Below, piece after piece: positions 1 through 11,648 of a DNA stretch of 64,000 nucleotides; position 1 is the first letter of the stretch; every line of letters starts with the position of its first letter. A program made the position numbers and the translations under genes. This DNA is from Dendrophyllia cribrosa (taxonomy: Eukaryota; Cnidaria; Anthozoa; Scleractinia; Dendrophylliidae). The notes under the pieces are model-generated. The model worked only from the letters and a program-made list of their open reading frames with translations, made no database searches and had not been told where the DNA came from. The DNA is taken from positions 6,592,058 to 6,656,057 of the forward strand of contig JAJLRJ010000007.1 in the NCBI GenBank assembly GCA_024195265.1, read 5' to 3'.

Positions 1-265
1 TTTCATCTCTGTTGCTCTTACAACAGAAATGAAAGAAATTCCATTTATAGATTAAATTCTATTTATAGTACAAATGCTATTTTTCCAGTCAAACCTATAT
101 CATAACTATCTACAAAGATAACCATCATGACATTTTCTCCTTTTCTCTCTCACTTTAATCCTCATCAATCAGTGACGCCAAGGAAGGGAAGGTGAAGGAA
201 AATGGTTGGCCTGATGATTCTGTTTTCAGTCCAGGTGTGTTGATATAAAATGCCATAAAAAAATT

Positions 266-931
266 TGGCCCAATTTATACAACAGACAAATTATCCATCA
301 GATGAATAATTCATCTATGTGTAAATGTGAAAGTGAATAAGCCATTTTCATATTTAAAATTACCTCTGAATTCAAACACCAATGACACATTGATACAGGG
401 TTAGACTCGACCTGATGTAAAATATTCACAAATACCGGCAGAAGGAGCGTGGAATTTGAAAATTAAACAATAGACAAAGCTCTAAACAGGTCATCTTCTC
501 GCGTGAATTTGTGAATTTATCACTTCAAACTGAGGCTAACCCTGTAAAAATGCGTCTTCGATGCTTTCATTCAGTGACCATAGCGAATTTGAAAGTGGAC
601 TATTGTGATGGATAAATCAAGGAAGAATCTTTGAAGTTTGGGGAGAGGAAATAAGCATTCTAAGAAACCTTGAGAACAAATAACCCTCTTGTCAAAAACT
701 GTCTTCGTTTTCCATCTAGATATCAATTTAGAGATGAATTGTCTGTCTTAGACAAATTATCTGTCTGTTAGCACGTCTTGTAGACATGCTTGAAAGACGA
801 ATTAGCCGAAGACAGATTTTGAACCATAATTTGTGTAAACACCAAATTTATAGCTAAACGAATTTATTTATCTGTCTCAGACGAATAATTCTAATCAGAC
901 GGATGATTTATCTCTAGTATAAATTGGGCCA
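266..931. mobile_element. Non-autonomous DNA transposon (MITE) with GGCCCAATTTATAC termini
   Basis: The segment starts TGGCCCAATTTATAC and ends with the reverse complement GTATAAATTGGGCCA. The subterminal parts are also related (dense GTCT/AGAC words, such as AGACAAATTATC near 290 and AGACGGATGATT near 900). No transposase-like reading frame lies inside, so it is a non-autonomous element of about 666 bp. No clear target-site duplication was found; the flanks only share short T runs. The superfamily is not assigned. Confidence 0.6.
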
Positions 932-1134
932 TTGAAAGTTGACTGTAAAATGGGCAAATTGAAAGGTGGATTCTGAACAGTTCTGTGTGTTATTTGAGCA
1001 TGGGGGTATCCCATCTAGAACAGCAGTACTACAGCTGTTTGGATTAGTTGCCTTTTTTAAATTTATTTATTTATAATCAGTATTTCCACAGGGTTGTCCA
1101 TTCAGTTGGAGCTGGTTTAAGTGGAGCCCTGTAA

Positions 1135-1843
1135 AAAGTGCCTATGAAATGAAACTTTCGACCCATTTCTTATACTAAAAAATTGAAGTCCATGTTCCAC
1201 TGATTCAGAATTTTCCAATTTAAGTTATGGTCAAGCAACGAAACGTATTTTTTGGACGTCCAAAGTTGGTCAAAAATGAACTTTTCGTGTCCTGGGGCCT
1301 GGAACTAGTATAACAAGAAACATAGAATGCACGATCACTGCAACAAACCGTTGAGAATGGCCAGATCTGGGTTTCCAGACCTAGATCAGTATTGATACTT
1401 GAAGTGAAAAAAAGAAACGGCAAACTGATCCTTACGGCAGAAAAACAGAAGCAGAAGCAAATAACATGGTGACGTCATCAGTTGTGCAGACTTGCAGCGT
1501 TGCTTTCAGATACTTCTGCCAATCAGTATTTCTCGGAAACAAACCACTTTTTAGCTGTATTTTTGGCAGTTTTGCCCAGTCGGAAATGTCCTCCGACGAT
1601 GAATTTTGACTACCATGTTCACAACAAAGGTCCGCACAACTGCTGACGTCACAAGTCCTAATTTGCATATTTTGGCAGTGCGCTGGTTGTCCCATATTTT
1701 TGGCTCAAATAGGCTAACTTTGAGGTAAATAGATTGCGCGCTTGACCATAACTTTAATTTTGGAAAATTATGAATCAGTGGAATATGGACTTAAATTTTT
1801 TAGTATAAGAAACAGGTCGAAAATTTCATTTCATAGGCACTTT
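1135..1843. mobile_element. MITE with ~105-bp terminal inverted repeats (AAAGTGCCTATGAAATGAAA)
   Basis: About 105 bp at 1135-1245 (AAAGTGCCTATGAAATGAAA onward) recur in reverse complement at about 1735-1843 with a few mismatches. The internal part contains no recognisable protein. An internal stretch (about 1327-1460, GAATGCACGATCACTGCAAC onward) recurs at about 61840-61965, which supports an interspersed repeat family. The right edge reads CACTTTAA, hinting at a TTAA-type target, but the left edge does not preserve it. Confidence 0.65.
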
Positions 1844-1940
1844 AACAAAAACGTATTGCAAAAAACAGACAAAGCTTAATAAAATTACAGATTATAGTGA
1901 CTTATACAAATAGGTATGACTACATATAGGAACTACTTAT

Positions 1941-2262
1941 TTAGTATTTGTTGGGCATGTTGGAAGTGCATCTCTTAAGCTTTGTTTTAAACTTTATGAA
2001 TTCAGTTACTGTACATTTCTAAGATTGGACGGCAGCATATTCCATACTCTAGCCCCGTTTATCGTAAAAGATCCTCAGGGTCTCCTTGATATGTTTGTGT
2101 TTTTGCAAATGGCTGGCAGAGTGAATCTCTATTTCGAGTATTATACGAGTGTACGCTATACGCATGGCTAAATTCGTTAAGCAGATACGCTGGTGCCAAT
2201 CCATGTAAGTATTCAAACACAAGCAGGCAAGTTTGATAATGTCTACGTGATTGCTGTGACGG
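1941..2262 (-). pseudogene. Decayed C-terminal tail of a non-LTR retrotransposon (LINE) reverse-transcriptase ORF
   Basis: Minus-strand translation in shifting frames gives CLLVFEYLHGLAPAYL, then INGARVWNMLPSNLRNV, then a basic tail containing FKFKTKLK-like residues and a stop at 1941-1943. This is the typical C-terminal end of the ORF2 polyprotein of CR1/L2/jockey-type LINEs in animals. At least two frameshifts separate the blocks, and no catalytic YADD region is present, so it is a 5'-truncated dead copy. The exact clade is not resolvable. Confidence 0.75.
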
Positions 2263-3099
2263 CCAAATGGGTCTTCGTCATCCATCTTTGATGCACTGTC
2301 CAAAGTTGGCATCCAATTCAACCATAATTATTTCTGATGCTGTATTAGTTTACAGAGTGTCTAAAATAGGAGTGACTATACTGTCTATGGCACAAGCTCG
2401 TATGTTGGAACATGACCAGCGCGAAGGAATCTTAGTGAATGCTGTGAGTAATATTACATTAAATTACTCCTTATTTCTATTGTGCCCCTTTTAATATAAA
2501 TAAAAGTCATTTTTGGAAATAAAATGTCATAATTAGCATAAGAGAATGGTACAAATTTCCCTGATAAGATAAGAATCCTGCTTTTTGAGCTATTTTGAAA
2601 AAAAATAGCTCATTAGCAGGCGCAAAGGTTGGTTTGTGATGTTAGTATGTTTGTTAGCTTGTTTGTTTGTTTGTTTGTTTGTATGTATGTCTTGGGTTAT
2701 GTCACACCAATCAGATTGCCTCTAGTATGTACACCGTGTACTATGTCAGCCAATCAAATTTTCGCTTCTAAAATGGTATTACTGAAGGTCAAAGAAGGGC
2801 ACTTGACATGAATTGAAAATCAGCCATCTTGAATCTCCGCGATTGTTGCCGCAAACACTAAAAGTGTAAAGTTTTGAAAATTTGTTGCTTGGGAACTGTT
2901 CTCTAATCCCGACTGGCTTGCTAACCTGGCAATATCAAGGACATTTATTCGGAAATACCGCCTATAATGTGCCCTATGCATGAATGGTAGAATGGTCTGC
3001 GGGGGATGAGACGTCCAAAAAATGTGGACTACGGTTACGTTCATAGGTGAGCTTATACTGAAGTATGAGTATAGTTTTATTGCAAAAACAGCAAGCCGA

Positions 3100-4095
3100 T
3101 TTCAAATAATATGATGCGGAACATGAATCGTATGTTTCAAGCCTGGGTTTCAAGAGATTACTATTTTAAATTGGATTTTTTTTGTCAGACACGCTGTCTG
3201 CACGTGAAAATGTTGAACTTTGTCCTTATAGAAACTTGTCCGTGATGCATGGAGTTCAACAGAGAAAATGTAATGCAATTAATCTACAATTTACAGTATG
3301 TAAAACGTTTATCTTTCTTTGAATTAATGTGAGCTGATGTGTAGGTTATTAATTGTATGCCTCAAGCGATTACTATAAGCGAGAAGCGACTGTATTTTGT
3401 ATGAGCAGTCACGTTGTGTGCACGTGCAAATATTGAACTTTGTCCTGGTACGTGATGAAATTCAACATGTTTTCGAGAAAACGTAATGTAATTAATTTAT
3501 ATGGTTAAAAACGCCTGTTTAAAAAATATTAGTTGCAATTTACTAGGAAACAAGCAAAATTCATTTTGGATGCGCTAAGTTTCTGCTGGTCGACATTACA
3601 GGAAAAGGTGTTTGGTTCCAAATGTTAACCTCAACAATGTTCGTGTAAGTAATTCAATTAGCTTGTGGTTTTGAGTCGAAAACAATTTAATCTAATTAGT
3701 TCTGTTTCTATTTGCACGACTTTTTTGTGGAGAATAAAAACAGTTGTTTAAATAATATTAGTTCCAATTTACTAGGAGACTACTTATATTCATTTTTCAT
3801 GCGTTTAGTTTCTGTGAAAGACTTTTCTGGTTGACATTACAGAAACAGGTGGTTCAAAGAATTTTCGTGTCACTAATTTAATTAGCTTGTGGTTTGGAGT
3901 TGAAAACAATTTAATTTAATTAGTTTGCGTCTTCCAGGCCAAAGGAACCTTTTCCACGTGTCTTTTGTGAATAATAAAAGAAACCTTTAAAAAAAGACTA
4001 GATACAAATTTCCAGGAAATAATAAGCCTTCAATTTGGATGCATCAAATTTATGTGCAGGACTTTTCAGGTTGACATTTAATTTAATACACTCAT
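3100..4095. repeat. Tandem duplication, unit ~225-235 bp, diverged
   Basis: Related blocks follow each other. GTTGAACTTTGTCCTTATAG near 3214 and ATTGAACTTTGTCCTGGTAC near 3432 are homologous. The pair CAATTAGCTTGTGGTTTTGA (about 3656) and TAATTAGCTTGTGGTTTGGA (about 3879) is homologous too, as are GACATTACAGGAAAAGGTG and GACATTACAGAAACAGGTG. The spacing is about 220-235 bp with scattered substitutions and indels. A GAGCTATTTTGAAAA motif at about 2588 recurs inverted at about 4331, so the array may sit inside an inverted-repeat element of about 1.8 kb. No coding potential. Confidence 0.55.
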
Positions 4096-4865
4096 TACTG
4101 AAACAAGTTGCTCATTTCACTGGGGCCGTAGTTTCGTCAAAAAATAACTCCGGAAATCCCGTGAAAAAAAGCTAGCCGAGAAACGAGAAACGGGACCCAG
4201 TTGGTTATCTCGGTATTTTTTTTGGTAGTGGGCGGGCCGGAGGATTTGAAAAACGTATATCTGCAAGCGGTTATTTGTGCGAGTTAACTTCCGCTGTTTT
4301 GTTACTTTCACCATTTCATATCATTTAGGTAATTTTCAAAATAGCTCATGCACGCAATGCGTGCCTATGTTCTAAAAGCAGTAAGGGTAAATGTTAAAGT
4401 ATTTACCATTATCATGATTGCATTTGATTACTGTGACGTACACTGTATTGGTGTATTGATTACCCATTTAGGTGTGTCCTGGATGGGTGCAGACTGATAT
4501 GGGTGGACAAAATGCTGACCGGACGCCAGATGAAGGTCAGAACACTTATTTGTTAACAAGAAGGATTGAAATGCTTAGCACTTTAGATCTCGCCCAAGTT
4601 TGAAGTCACAAGTGTATCGCTTAAGTGATTTGCATCTCTACACGCATTGTCGAGGAATGGTAGTCCCCAGCCTCAGCTACCACATGTGTTGTGTGGTGTT
4701 GAAGTTTAAAGGACCTTCGGGTCACCTCTTGATTAAAGGGTGAAAAACGCGGTGGCTTTAGAGTCCTGCTTTCTGCCGTGGAGCTTTGCCATGCTGATAA
4801 TTCCTAACAAGGACGAACCAGCTGTCCATGACTGCCACTCCACTTGCAATTTGCTCTCGATCCCC

Positions 4866-5079
4866 TTAACCCTTAACTTCCAAGAGTGCCAAAGAACAAA
4901 ATTCAAGAAAAATCCAAAATTTCATTTTGTAAAATATTGAAAAACTAATGGAACCATGAAAACGTACTACTGAAGAGGTCTCATTTAAATGGTCACACCA
5001 TAGGATTTCGTCCACAGACTCAAAAGTTAGAACTACATCACATGTCTCCGTAATTGACTCTGGGAGTGAAAGGGTGAAA
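4866..5079 (-). mobile_element. TTAA-type MITE, family A (CCCTTTCACTCCCAGAGT termini), decayed copy
   Basis: This is a reverse-oriented copy of the same family as 17322-17535. It shares GTGCCAAAGAACAAAATTCA, ATTTCATTTTGTAAAATATT, TGGTCACACCATAGGATTTC and ACTCTGGGAGTGAAAGGGT. The left end keeps TTAA; the right-hand TTAA is mutated (GGTGAA). It codes for nothing recognisable. Confidence 0.7.
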
Positions 5080-6199
5080 AAGTGGTTTCTCTTGGCGTTG
5101 AGACACTTAGAGTGAATTAATGAATTCATTGAACATTGCAAATTTGATTTCATTACTCAGTTCAATATAAATGCACTCTTCAGACGAAGAATGTAAAATT
5201 CAAAACAATACTCGATCCAAAACCCAGGTTTAGAACCGACTTCTACGTCTCGCAACGATTACAGCAACAACAAAAATTTGATGCAGGCTATGTTACACTA
5301 AGCAATTTTCCACGCAACTTGTTTTGCAACAGAATTGCGAGACAAGTTGCACGAAATATCATTCGTATTGTAACACTGCGTTTGTTCGTAGAGTGGATTA
5401 TTAAGTGATGCTCCACATAAGAACTACCGTAAACTTCATTGTTCTGCCGCATTGGCTCTTTCCCACATAGAATATCTTTGATTTTAAGAATAGAGGAGGG
5501 GCTGATGGTTCATAATTATATTTCAGTATAAAAATAAAGAAAATCCATTTGCGTCAAATAAATTTTGGGAAACGTTTGTGCTTAACCAATCAGAATAGCA
5601 GAAGACGATAGCTAATAATTTTGCTTATTTGATGAAGTTCCCCAAATACAATATCTTTTAAAAATTGCATGTTGTGCGATTGGGTCTCAAATTACTTGAA
5701 ACCTTAAAATAATTAGACAAAATGCACCTTGAACCTTAACTTTTTAGCGGTTTTCGAGTCTAGGCCAATCAGATCACTAGTTGTAACAATGAAAAAAGTT
5801 AACATTCCATCGTACGTTGCGTTTCAGCACTTTCCTTCTTATGCTGATCATTACTTAAATGAAATCGATTTGCAATGATGAAATCATTATGCGCTCCATT
5901 TGAACTTTGCCTAGATGGGTGGGGTTGGGAATTTGAGCCAGTAGTGTCAAGTCCAAAAATGTACGTTTTCAAACGTGAAGCACCATCAGACGACCGGAAC
6001 ATTCTGTAAAGGCGACAACATTTCCACATAAAAATGACAATTATAAAGCCATACACCAGAATAAATGCAAAATGTCTTTTTCCCCACTATTTTAAAATCA
6101 AAATCATCAAAATCTGGCACAAGAGTAGGGCATTTGAATGCAATTTTGGCCCAGGGGGCGGGAATTTGAACAAGCCAATCTTCAAAAGTTCAAATCCTC

Positions 6200-6247
<48 letters not shown>
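6200..6247. repeat. Poly-C tract next to an ATCGGCGCAT element fragment
   Basis: About 47 consecutive C residues are followed by GAATTGATCGGCGCAT. On the left are GCATTTGAATGCAATTTTGG and GGGAATTTGAAC, which match the element at 59459-60434. It is therefore a partial copy of that element with an expanded C-tract. The tract length is likely unreliable in the assembly. Confidence 0.6.
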
Positions 6248-6248
<1 letters not shown>

Positions 6249-7883
6249 AATTGATCGGCGCATTCATTCACTCTAGACACGAACGCTGGACTGGTTTTGA
6301 CTGTAATCCATGATTTAGATTTTGTTCATTTCTCCTTTATTTGTTTGTCTCACTTCAGGTGCTGATACTCCAGTGTATTGTGCCCTTCTTCCAAAGGGAA
6401 CAACAAGTCCTAACGGAGAGTTCCTGTACTCCAGAGAAATACTGCAGTGGGTTTCAGGCAAATAGACATTCTATATTGCTACCTTTGCTCGTGGAGGGGG
6501 TGGGGGTACTCTGTATGTACCGCAGTGAAGGATATGGTTTTCAAGGTTTCAAGCAGTTTAGTCTTAGCAGAAACCCATAAGTGGGTTGAAACGTGTAACG
6601 CGCATTCACAGCTTCCGAATATTTATTTTTTGCTTAGTGCCATATTTGGAAACCCCTCGGTCCCTTGAGATTGGAAGCAAGTTGTTCTAGCGAATTGATT
6701 GGTTGATATTTTTATCTTTATTTTCCAAATATGGCGGTAACAACTTCTTAGCAAATTGAATAATCGGAAGCTTGTTTTGAAGCGTACAAGAGACAGTTGC
6801 ACGTTTCAACTCACTTATGGGTTTCTGGTCTTAGATAGGGTATAGAAATCTGAGAGTTTTTGGTGTAGAATAGGGTATCATTTACCGGGAAACTGGTCAG
6901 TAGTATGAAGGCAGAGTTTTTGATCATGAATATTGGCGAGTCGTGGATAGAGTAGGGATTTTTGGTGACTACTCTAGAATGGGGTAACAAAATGCCGCTG
7001 AACGTGGTCTTGTATACGGTAAGGGTTTCAGAGTCCCAGGAGCATACCACCAACCTAAAATATCAGCATCAAATTTCTCCTTGTAATATCAATGCCTTCT
7101 CAATCAAAAAGGTCATGAGAATTAAGGACATGATCGCACAAGATGAATTCTCTTGATATCCAAACAATTTATCTCCACTACCTCTATAGGAAATGTATAG
7201 GGACAAGAAATGAGAATTTAAATAACAGGAGCATCCAACGTATTGTTTCGGTAAAAAAAACCTGTTCGGAAGGCCTTAGTCGTTTTAAAAATTATAACTA
7301 GTTTGACTTAAGCTAGAGTTTTCTTAAGTGAAATGTCGTCTCAAGGTTTCGCGCCCCACCCACCCCCCCCCCCCCCCCCCCCCCCCCCCCTTCTCATTTT
7401 TTTGCTCCTTTTCGCGCCCAAGCTTTCGCGCGCCCTACGCGCTTTGCGAAAAGGAAACGACTGCTACGCAGGCTAGGAACATCGGAAAAATTAACCCCTT
7501 TTCTTTTCGGAGGGATAGAAAATGTCGTTTGGGGTACAAAATAAGGTCATTTAAGTTTTTAGGAAAGGAGAACGCAGGGAGTAAATTCGTGGGATAAGAT
7601 TCTTTCCCTTAAAACGTTCTGCCACTGAAATATTCAGTCTAAAGAACCGAAAACTCACACTGTATTCCCATTTTTCGACATTTTACATAATTTCCTTTAA
7701 AGGCACTAAAATGATATGGAGAAACAGTACAATGCTATTCCAAGCGTTTTCTAAACATATTTTGTTGGGTGCCCCTGTGATAACCTGTTAGACCATGTCA
7801 GCTATCTTTAGTCACAATTTGAAAAAAATACTTGACAACCTACAAAAAAGTGGTCGAGGTTTGTTCAAAGTCCCGGCACTATT

Positions 7884-8123
7884 AGAGCGGTTTTCACTTG
7901 CAAAGTAATTACTTCAACCAATCACAACAGTCGCAGACAATTTCATGAACCAATCAAAACTCGTAGCAAATACATGTCGCCTGCGCCAAGCGCGGGAAAA
8001 CGCGTGCAGGCAAGTCGCGATTGGTTTTGGTTTTACTTCTGATTGGTCGAGAACGTGGCGCGAAATTTTTTAACCAATCACAAAGCGTAGCAATGCTTTC
8101 GACACTCAATTGAAAACCGCTCT
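7884..8123. mobile_element. CCAAT-rich MITE (family B), AGAGCGGTTTTCA termini
   Basis: The ends are AGAGCGGTTTTCA and TGAAAACCGCTCT, flanked by TA-like bases. The interior has ACCAATCACAACAGTCGCAG, ACCAATCAAAACTCGTAGC and CTGATTGGTCGAGAA, which is the signature shared with 16680-16965, 53208-53678, 55062-55285, 55673-56935 and 61436-61731. Each copy carries several CCAATCA/TGATTGG words. It has no coding capacity. Confidence 0.75.
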
Positions 8124-8316
8124 AGTATAGCGGCACTGAAACTAGTAAAAATAGCTCGAAACAGTTAGGTCAACATTTTCAACGTATTTCATTACCTTGA
8201 GAAAACCGCTTAGAACTTTTAATGGTTTCTCAGTTTCTCAAAGAATTAAAAATGGTAGTTTAGCAATAACCCTGAGGAAAGAAAAACTTTAAACCCTCCA
8301 AAGCAAATACGCTCTG

Positions 8317-8503
8317 TGGAGGCGCAGTGTTGTAGTTTGTAGCGCGTTAGACGTTCAGATCTGAAGGTCGGTGGTCCAAGGCCTGGTCTCTGTCATCGTG
8401 TTGTTTCCTTAGACAAGAAACTTTACTCCACATTGTTTCTCTCCACCCAGGTGTATAAATGGGTACTAGCGAGTAACCCTGTGATGGACCAGCATCCCAT
8501 CCA
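8317..8503 (+). mobile_element. tRNA-derived SINE (family 1)
   Basis: The head resembles a tRNA gene: TGGAGGCGCAGTGTTGTAG, an A-box-like TTGTAGCGCGTTAGACG, and a decayed B box GGTGGTCCAAGGCC (consensus GGTTCRANNCC). It is followed by a non-tRNA body (TGTTTCCTTAGACAAGAAAC, CACCCAGGTGTATAAATGGG, GATGGACCAGCATCCCATCC). A reverse-oriented copy with a better B box lies at 57240-57435. The ends were set by the match between the two copies. Confidence 0.75.
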
Positions 8504-8710
8504 GGTTTGCGTAGCAATATTCCCAGTTGCTTCATGCTACAAAAAAACGGATTAAGCTCCGTCCGAGTGGGCTACCTGTGACTCGTGCGCGACCAGCCGA
8601 GTGGGCTACCTGTGACTCGTGTGCGATTTGACCTTTCTCAGTTGCGGGAATTCATTTGAAATCTCCTTTTTCTTATAGGATCATTCTTTATACGAGCAAC
8701 GGGTTGTTAG

Positions 8711-8869
8711 CAGGGCCGTAGCCAGTATGAGGCAAACCGAGGCACTTGCCTCAGTCATGATCCCAGTGTTTTGTTTAAACGTAGTCATCATAAAAACCCT
8801 AAATAGCTAGACAGGGAATTTAACCATGGATATTGCCTCAGTCTTTATTTTTTTCTTGCTACGGCCCTG
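8711..8869. mobile_element. hAT-like MITE, CAGGGCCGTAGC termini, GTTAG duplication
   Basis: This 159-bp element begins CAGGGCCGTAGC and ends GCTACGGCCCTG. It is directly flanked by GTTAG at 8706-8710 and 8870-8874. A terminal CAGGG pair is typical of hAT-superfamily MITEs, although those usually give 8-bp duplications; only five bases match here. It lies inside the fold-back element 7240-10145 and so inserted later. Confidence 0.75.
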
Positions 8870-10754
8870 GTTAGTAATAAATTTTAGCCCAGAGACATTT
8901 CCGTGACATTGTCACCTTGATGAATAGTAATAGAAAACAGAAGTTAATAACAAGAAACAAAAAACATATTTTACAGCACTTAATGTTTTAAATTAAGGTA
9001 AGAAAATAGCCGTTTTCCAAATATTGGACGCGAATCGTAAAATTATAGAAGTAATATTTTGTATTCGTGGGGAACTACACTTAAATTCATTGTTTGTTAT
9101 AATAAACGGGAATATATAGTCCTTAAAGTAGCAACAACGAAGCATGTGATAGTTTTATTTGATTTTTTTTTTCTTTACCATAAGATGGTTTACTGAACTA
9201 GAATATATATTGATCTTCTCAGCAAATTGTTCATGTGGTGTTGCATTTTTGGCGGGGGGAGGGGAAGGGGAGTGGGGTGTTTTTATAAAAATTGAAATGG
9301 TCAAACTGGTGGACCGCCTCGAGAAAACTTCATGCAAAATTCTCCTAAGACCAATGTTATAAACTGTATTGAAAATACTGTGGATAATTTCGATGCAGAC
9401 TAGGGGTCTTTGTACGTCGACGTTTGCGTGCTGTCGACCTGATTATGCGTCGCGTGTAATGTCGAATCACCTCCCAATCCCCACCGGCATCCCCTGCCCC
9501 GCATTTTTACACAGGAAAATCTTTAAACTACCTACGAAAATGATGTGTTTTTGAGGTAAGGGAACTCGGGATATGCATGACACTGGTTCGATGTTCTCAT
9601 CATTAATATTTAGACTGCAAGGTTCGTGAATGCTTGGATATGCATTCGGAAGATCTTCTGAAGCACTCTAATTCGCTCTGTTACTTTTGCTATTGATATG
9701 TGGTCGCCAAATCTAAACTGGTTTTGAGTTATTTTCAGCTTATCAAGGGTAACCAACCAGGAATGTTTGAGGAAAACTCTTGTAATAGCGTTGTACTGTT
9801 TTTTTTTTCACATCATTTTAGTGCCTTAAAAAGAAACAATGAAAGCTAATACAGTCTGAGCTTTTTGGATCTTTTAGTGGAATATTTCAACGGCAGGAAC
9901 TTTTAGGGAAAAGAATTTTTTCCCCCGAATTTGCTCGCTTCTTTCTCCTTTTCGAAAATCCCAGCTGAACTTATTTCGTATCCAAAACGACATTTTTATC
10001 TCCCGAAAACAAAAGGTGTTACATTTTCCGATGTTACGAAAGTTTAATTCGAGGCGACAATTTACTAAAGAAAAGTCAAGTTTTTAGTCTAATTAGAATA
10101 CGAATTTTTAAGGCGAATAAGGCCTTCTGAACAGGTAGGCTCATCCAACCTCGGCATAACTATTGACAAGGAATGACCATATTCCCTTGTTATGACAAAT
10201 GCTTTTTGTCAGAAAAAAAATACTTAGAAATTGAGAGAACCTAAAAAAATTCACTCTGATAGCCAGACATGCATGATAAAGAAATATTTGAAAAGGAAAG
10301 AAAAAAAGTTGAAACTGGTTGAAAAGAAAAAAAATTGGACGTTTGGATATTGCGAGCTTCTTGAGCTAAAAATTAAATAGTTTCGTTTCAGCTGACTGGT
10401 CTAAAAGAACTTTTTGTGGGAGGGAGGGAGGGTGTGATGTTAGGGTTGGTGATTCCATTGTTAAATCTCCTCACCCACCCCACCTCGATATTCTCATCTT
10501 CTCTGAGTTGCTCAGGAAGATATTTTTCTGAGGGAACGAAAGAATTGATTGCAAGTAAGTTGTTACATGATTTTCGGTGGCGGTCTTGAGAAAAACGTAG
10601 AAAACGCTTTCTTGGCGTATATTTAGCTGAATTTATTATGTTACGTGTTGTTTAAAAGAGCCTGCTTTCGTTTCTGTACCAGCTTGACTTAAGAAAAATA
10701 GATATTTTTAGAGTTTGTTCACAAAATATTTTGTAGATTGCCGATTTAGCTAAC

Positions 10755-10912
10755 CAGGGGCGTAGCTACCTGTTCGCACATACGCACGTGCGTACCCGAA
10801 AAAGTCGCAAAAATAAGTCTGAAAAATGAATAGAAGAGTACGACCTAGTTGAAAATTTATGTGAAGATTTGGTGATTGTGCGTACCTCTGAAAAAGTCCT
10901 GGCTACGCCCAT
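10755..10912. mobile_element. hAT-like MITE, CAGGGGCGTAGC termini, GCTAAC duplication
   Basis: The 158-bp element starts CAGGGGCGTAGC and ends GCTACGCCCATG. GCTAAC occurs just outside each end (10749-10754 and 10913-10918). The interior has a second pair of inverted words (GCGTACCCGAAAAAGTC and GCGTACCTCTGAAAAAGTCC, direct). It is related in termini to 8711-8869 but not in body. Confidence 0.75.
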
Positions 10913-11648
10913 GCTAACTTCTATTCATCACCAGCTTATTGAATAAACAACACTAAAGAGCAGTTTATTCTCTAAAGAGCTTACCATAAGCCAAGCAAAA
11001 CAAACATTCACAAGTGGAAACATGAAGAGACAGATTGTAACATGCTCGATTTTTTTTTTATATCAAACTTTACTAAATATGTTCAAATATTGACTGTTGA
11101 TATCAATTTAATGCGGTTCCGAGTTGGAAAACAAACCGATGAACGAAATTTCAAGAAAGGTCCGGCTCACGCAAAACAATGCTGTTTTGTTACTGGGTTT
11201 TGGCTTAATGGGGCATGGCTTTGTCATCTTTTCTTTTCGTTATTCTCTTTTATTCCATGTGCTTCGATCCATAGAAATTACATTACAGCGTTTTGTTTAA
11301 TTAAAATCACCTATTTTTACCCGTTGCGTTGATTCCGGGTAAAACAGCGTAAATGAAAACAAATGACCAATCTGTTTAAGTGTGTTTAACTTTACAAGCG
11401 AAGCTAATTTCCTTCGATTCGTTTTGTATGATCCTTCCGCTTGCATGGCGCCTCACAGTTGTCAAAGAATGGATTAATTTAACGGCCGAGAACAAAAGTA
11501 TACGGATTACTACGCAAACATTGTCCAATTTTTATGGTAATAGTTTTCAAAACATACGCCATACTTGCACCTTTGTTTACCTGATTACTTCGCAAGACAC
11601 GTTTTCAGCGCACGTTCGTAAAATTGCTCGTTGGATTTTGTGGTTCTT

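Larger units (their letters stand above)
7240..10145. mobile_element. Fold-back element with ~400-500-bp inverted arms, interrupted by three younger insertions
   Basis: Left-arm sequences (CCTGTTCGGAAGGCCTTAG at about 7260; CTGAAATATTCAGTCTAAAG near 7625; TTTAAAGGCACTAAAATGAT near 7697) recur reverse-complemented in the right arm (about 9800-10140: AAGGCCTTCTGAACAGG, ATCTTTTAGTGGAATATTTC). A second relative occupies 24010-25790. The interior holds a CCAAT-rich MITE (7884-8123), a tRNA-derived SINE (8317-8503) and a hAT-like MITE (8711-8869). No transposase was seen. Edges are approximate. Confidence 0.5.
1..11648. other. Intergenic repeat-rich DNA, no host gene recognised
   Basis: Besides the listed elements I found no exon with a recognisable protein family and flanking splice sites on either strand. 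Other content includes a TTTG microsatellite at about 2655-2690, a C-tract at about 7362-7390, a GGGA run near 10420, and many AT-rich stretches. Short reading frames here lack homology that I can see and overlap repeats. The last 700 bp may hold the promoter and 5' UTR of the C2orf69-like gene, but I see no convincing TATA box. Confidence 0.6.

Noticed and set aside
6034..6276. Frame with a polyproline tail
   Set aside because: The proline run is the C-tract at 6200-6247; the same applies to frames at 7328-7597 and 24936-25225.
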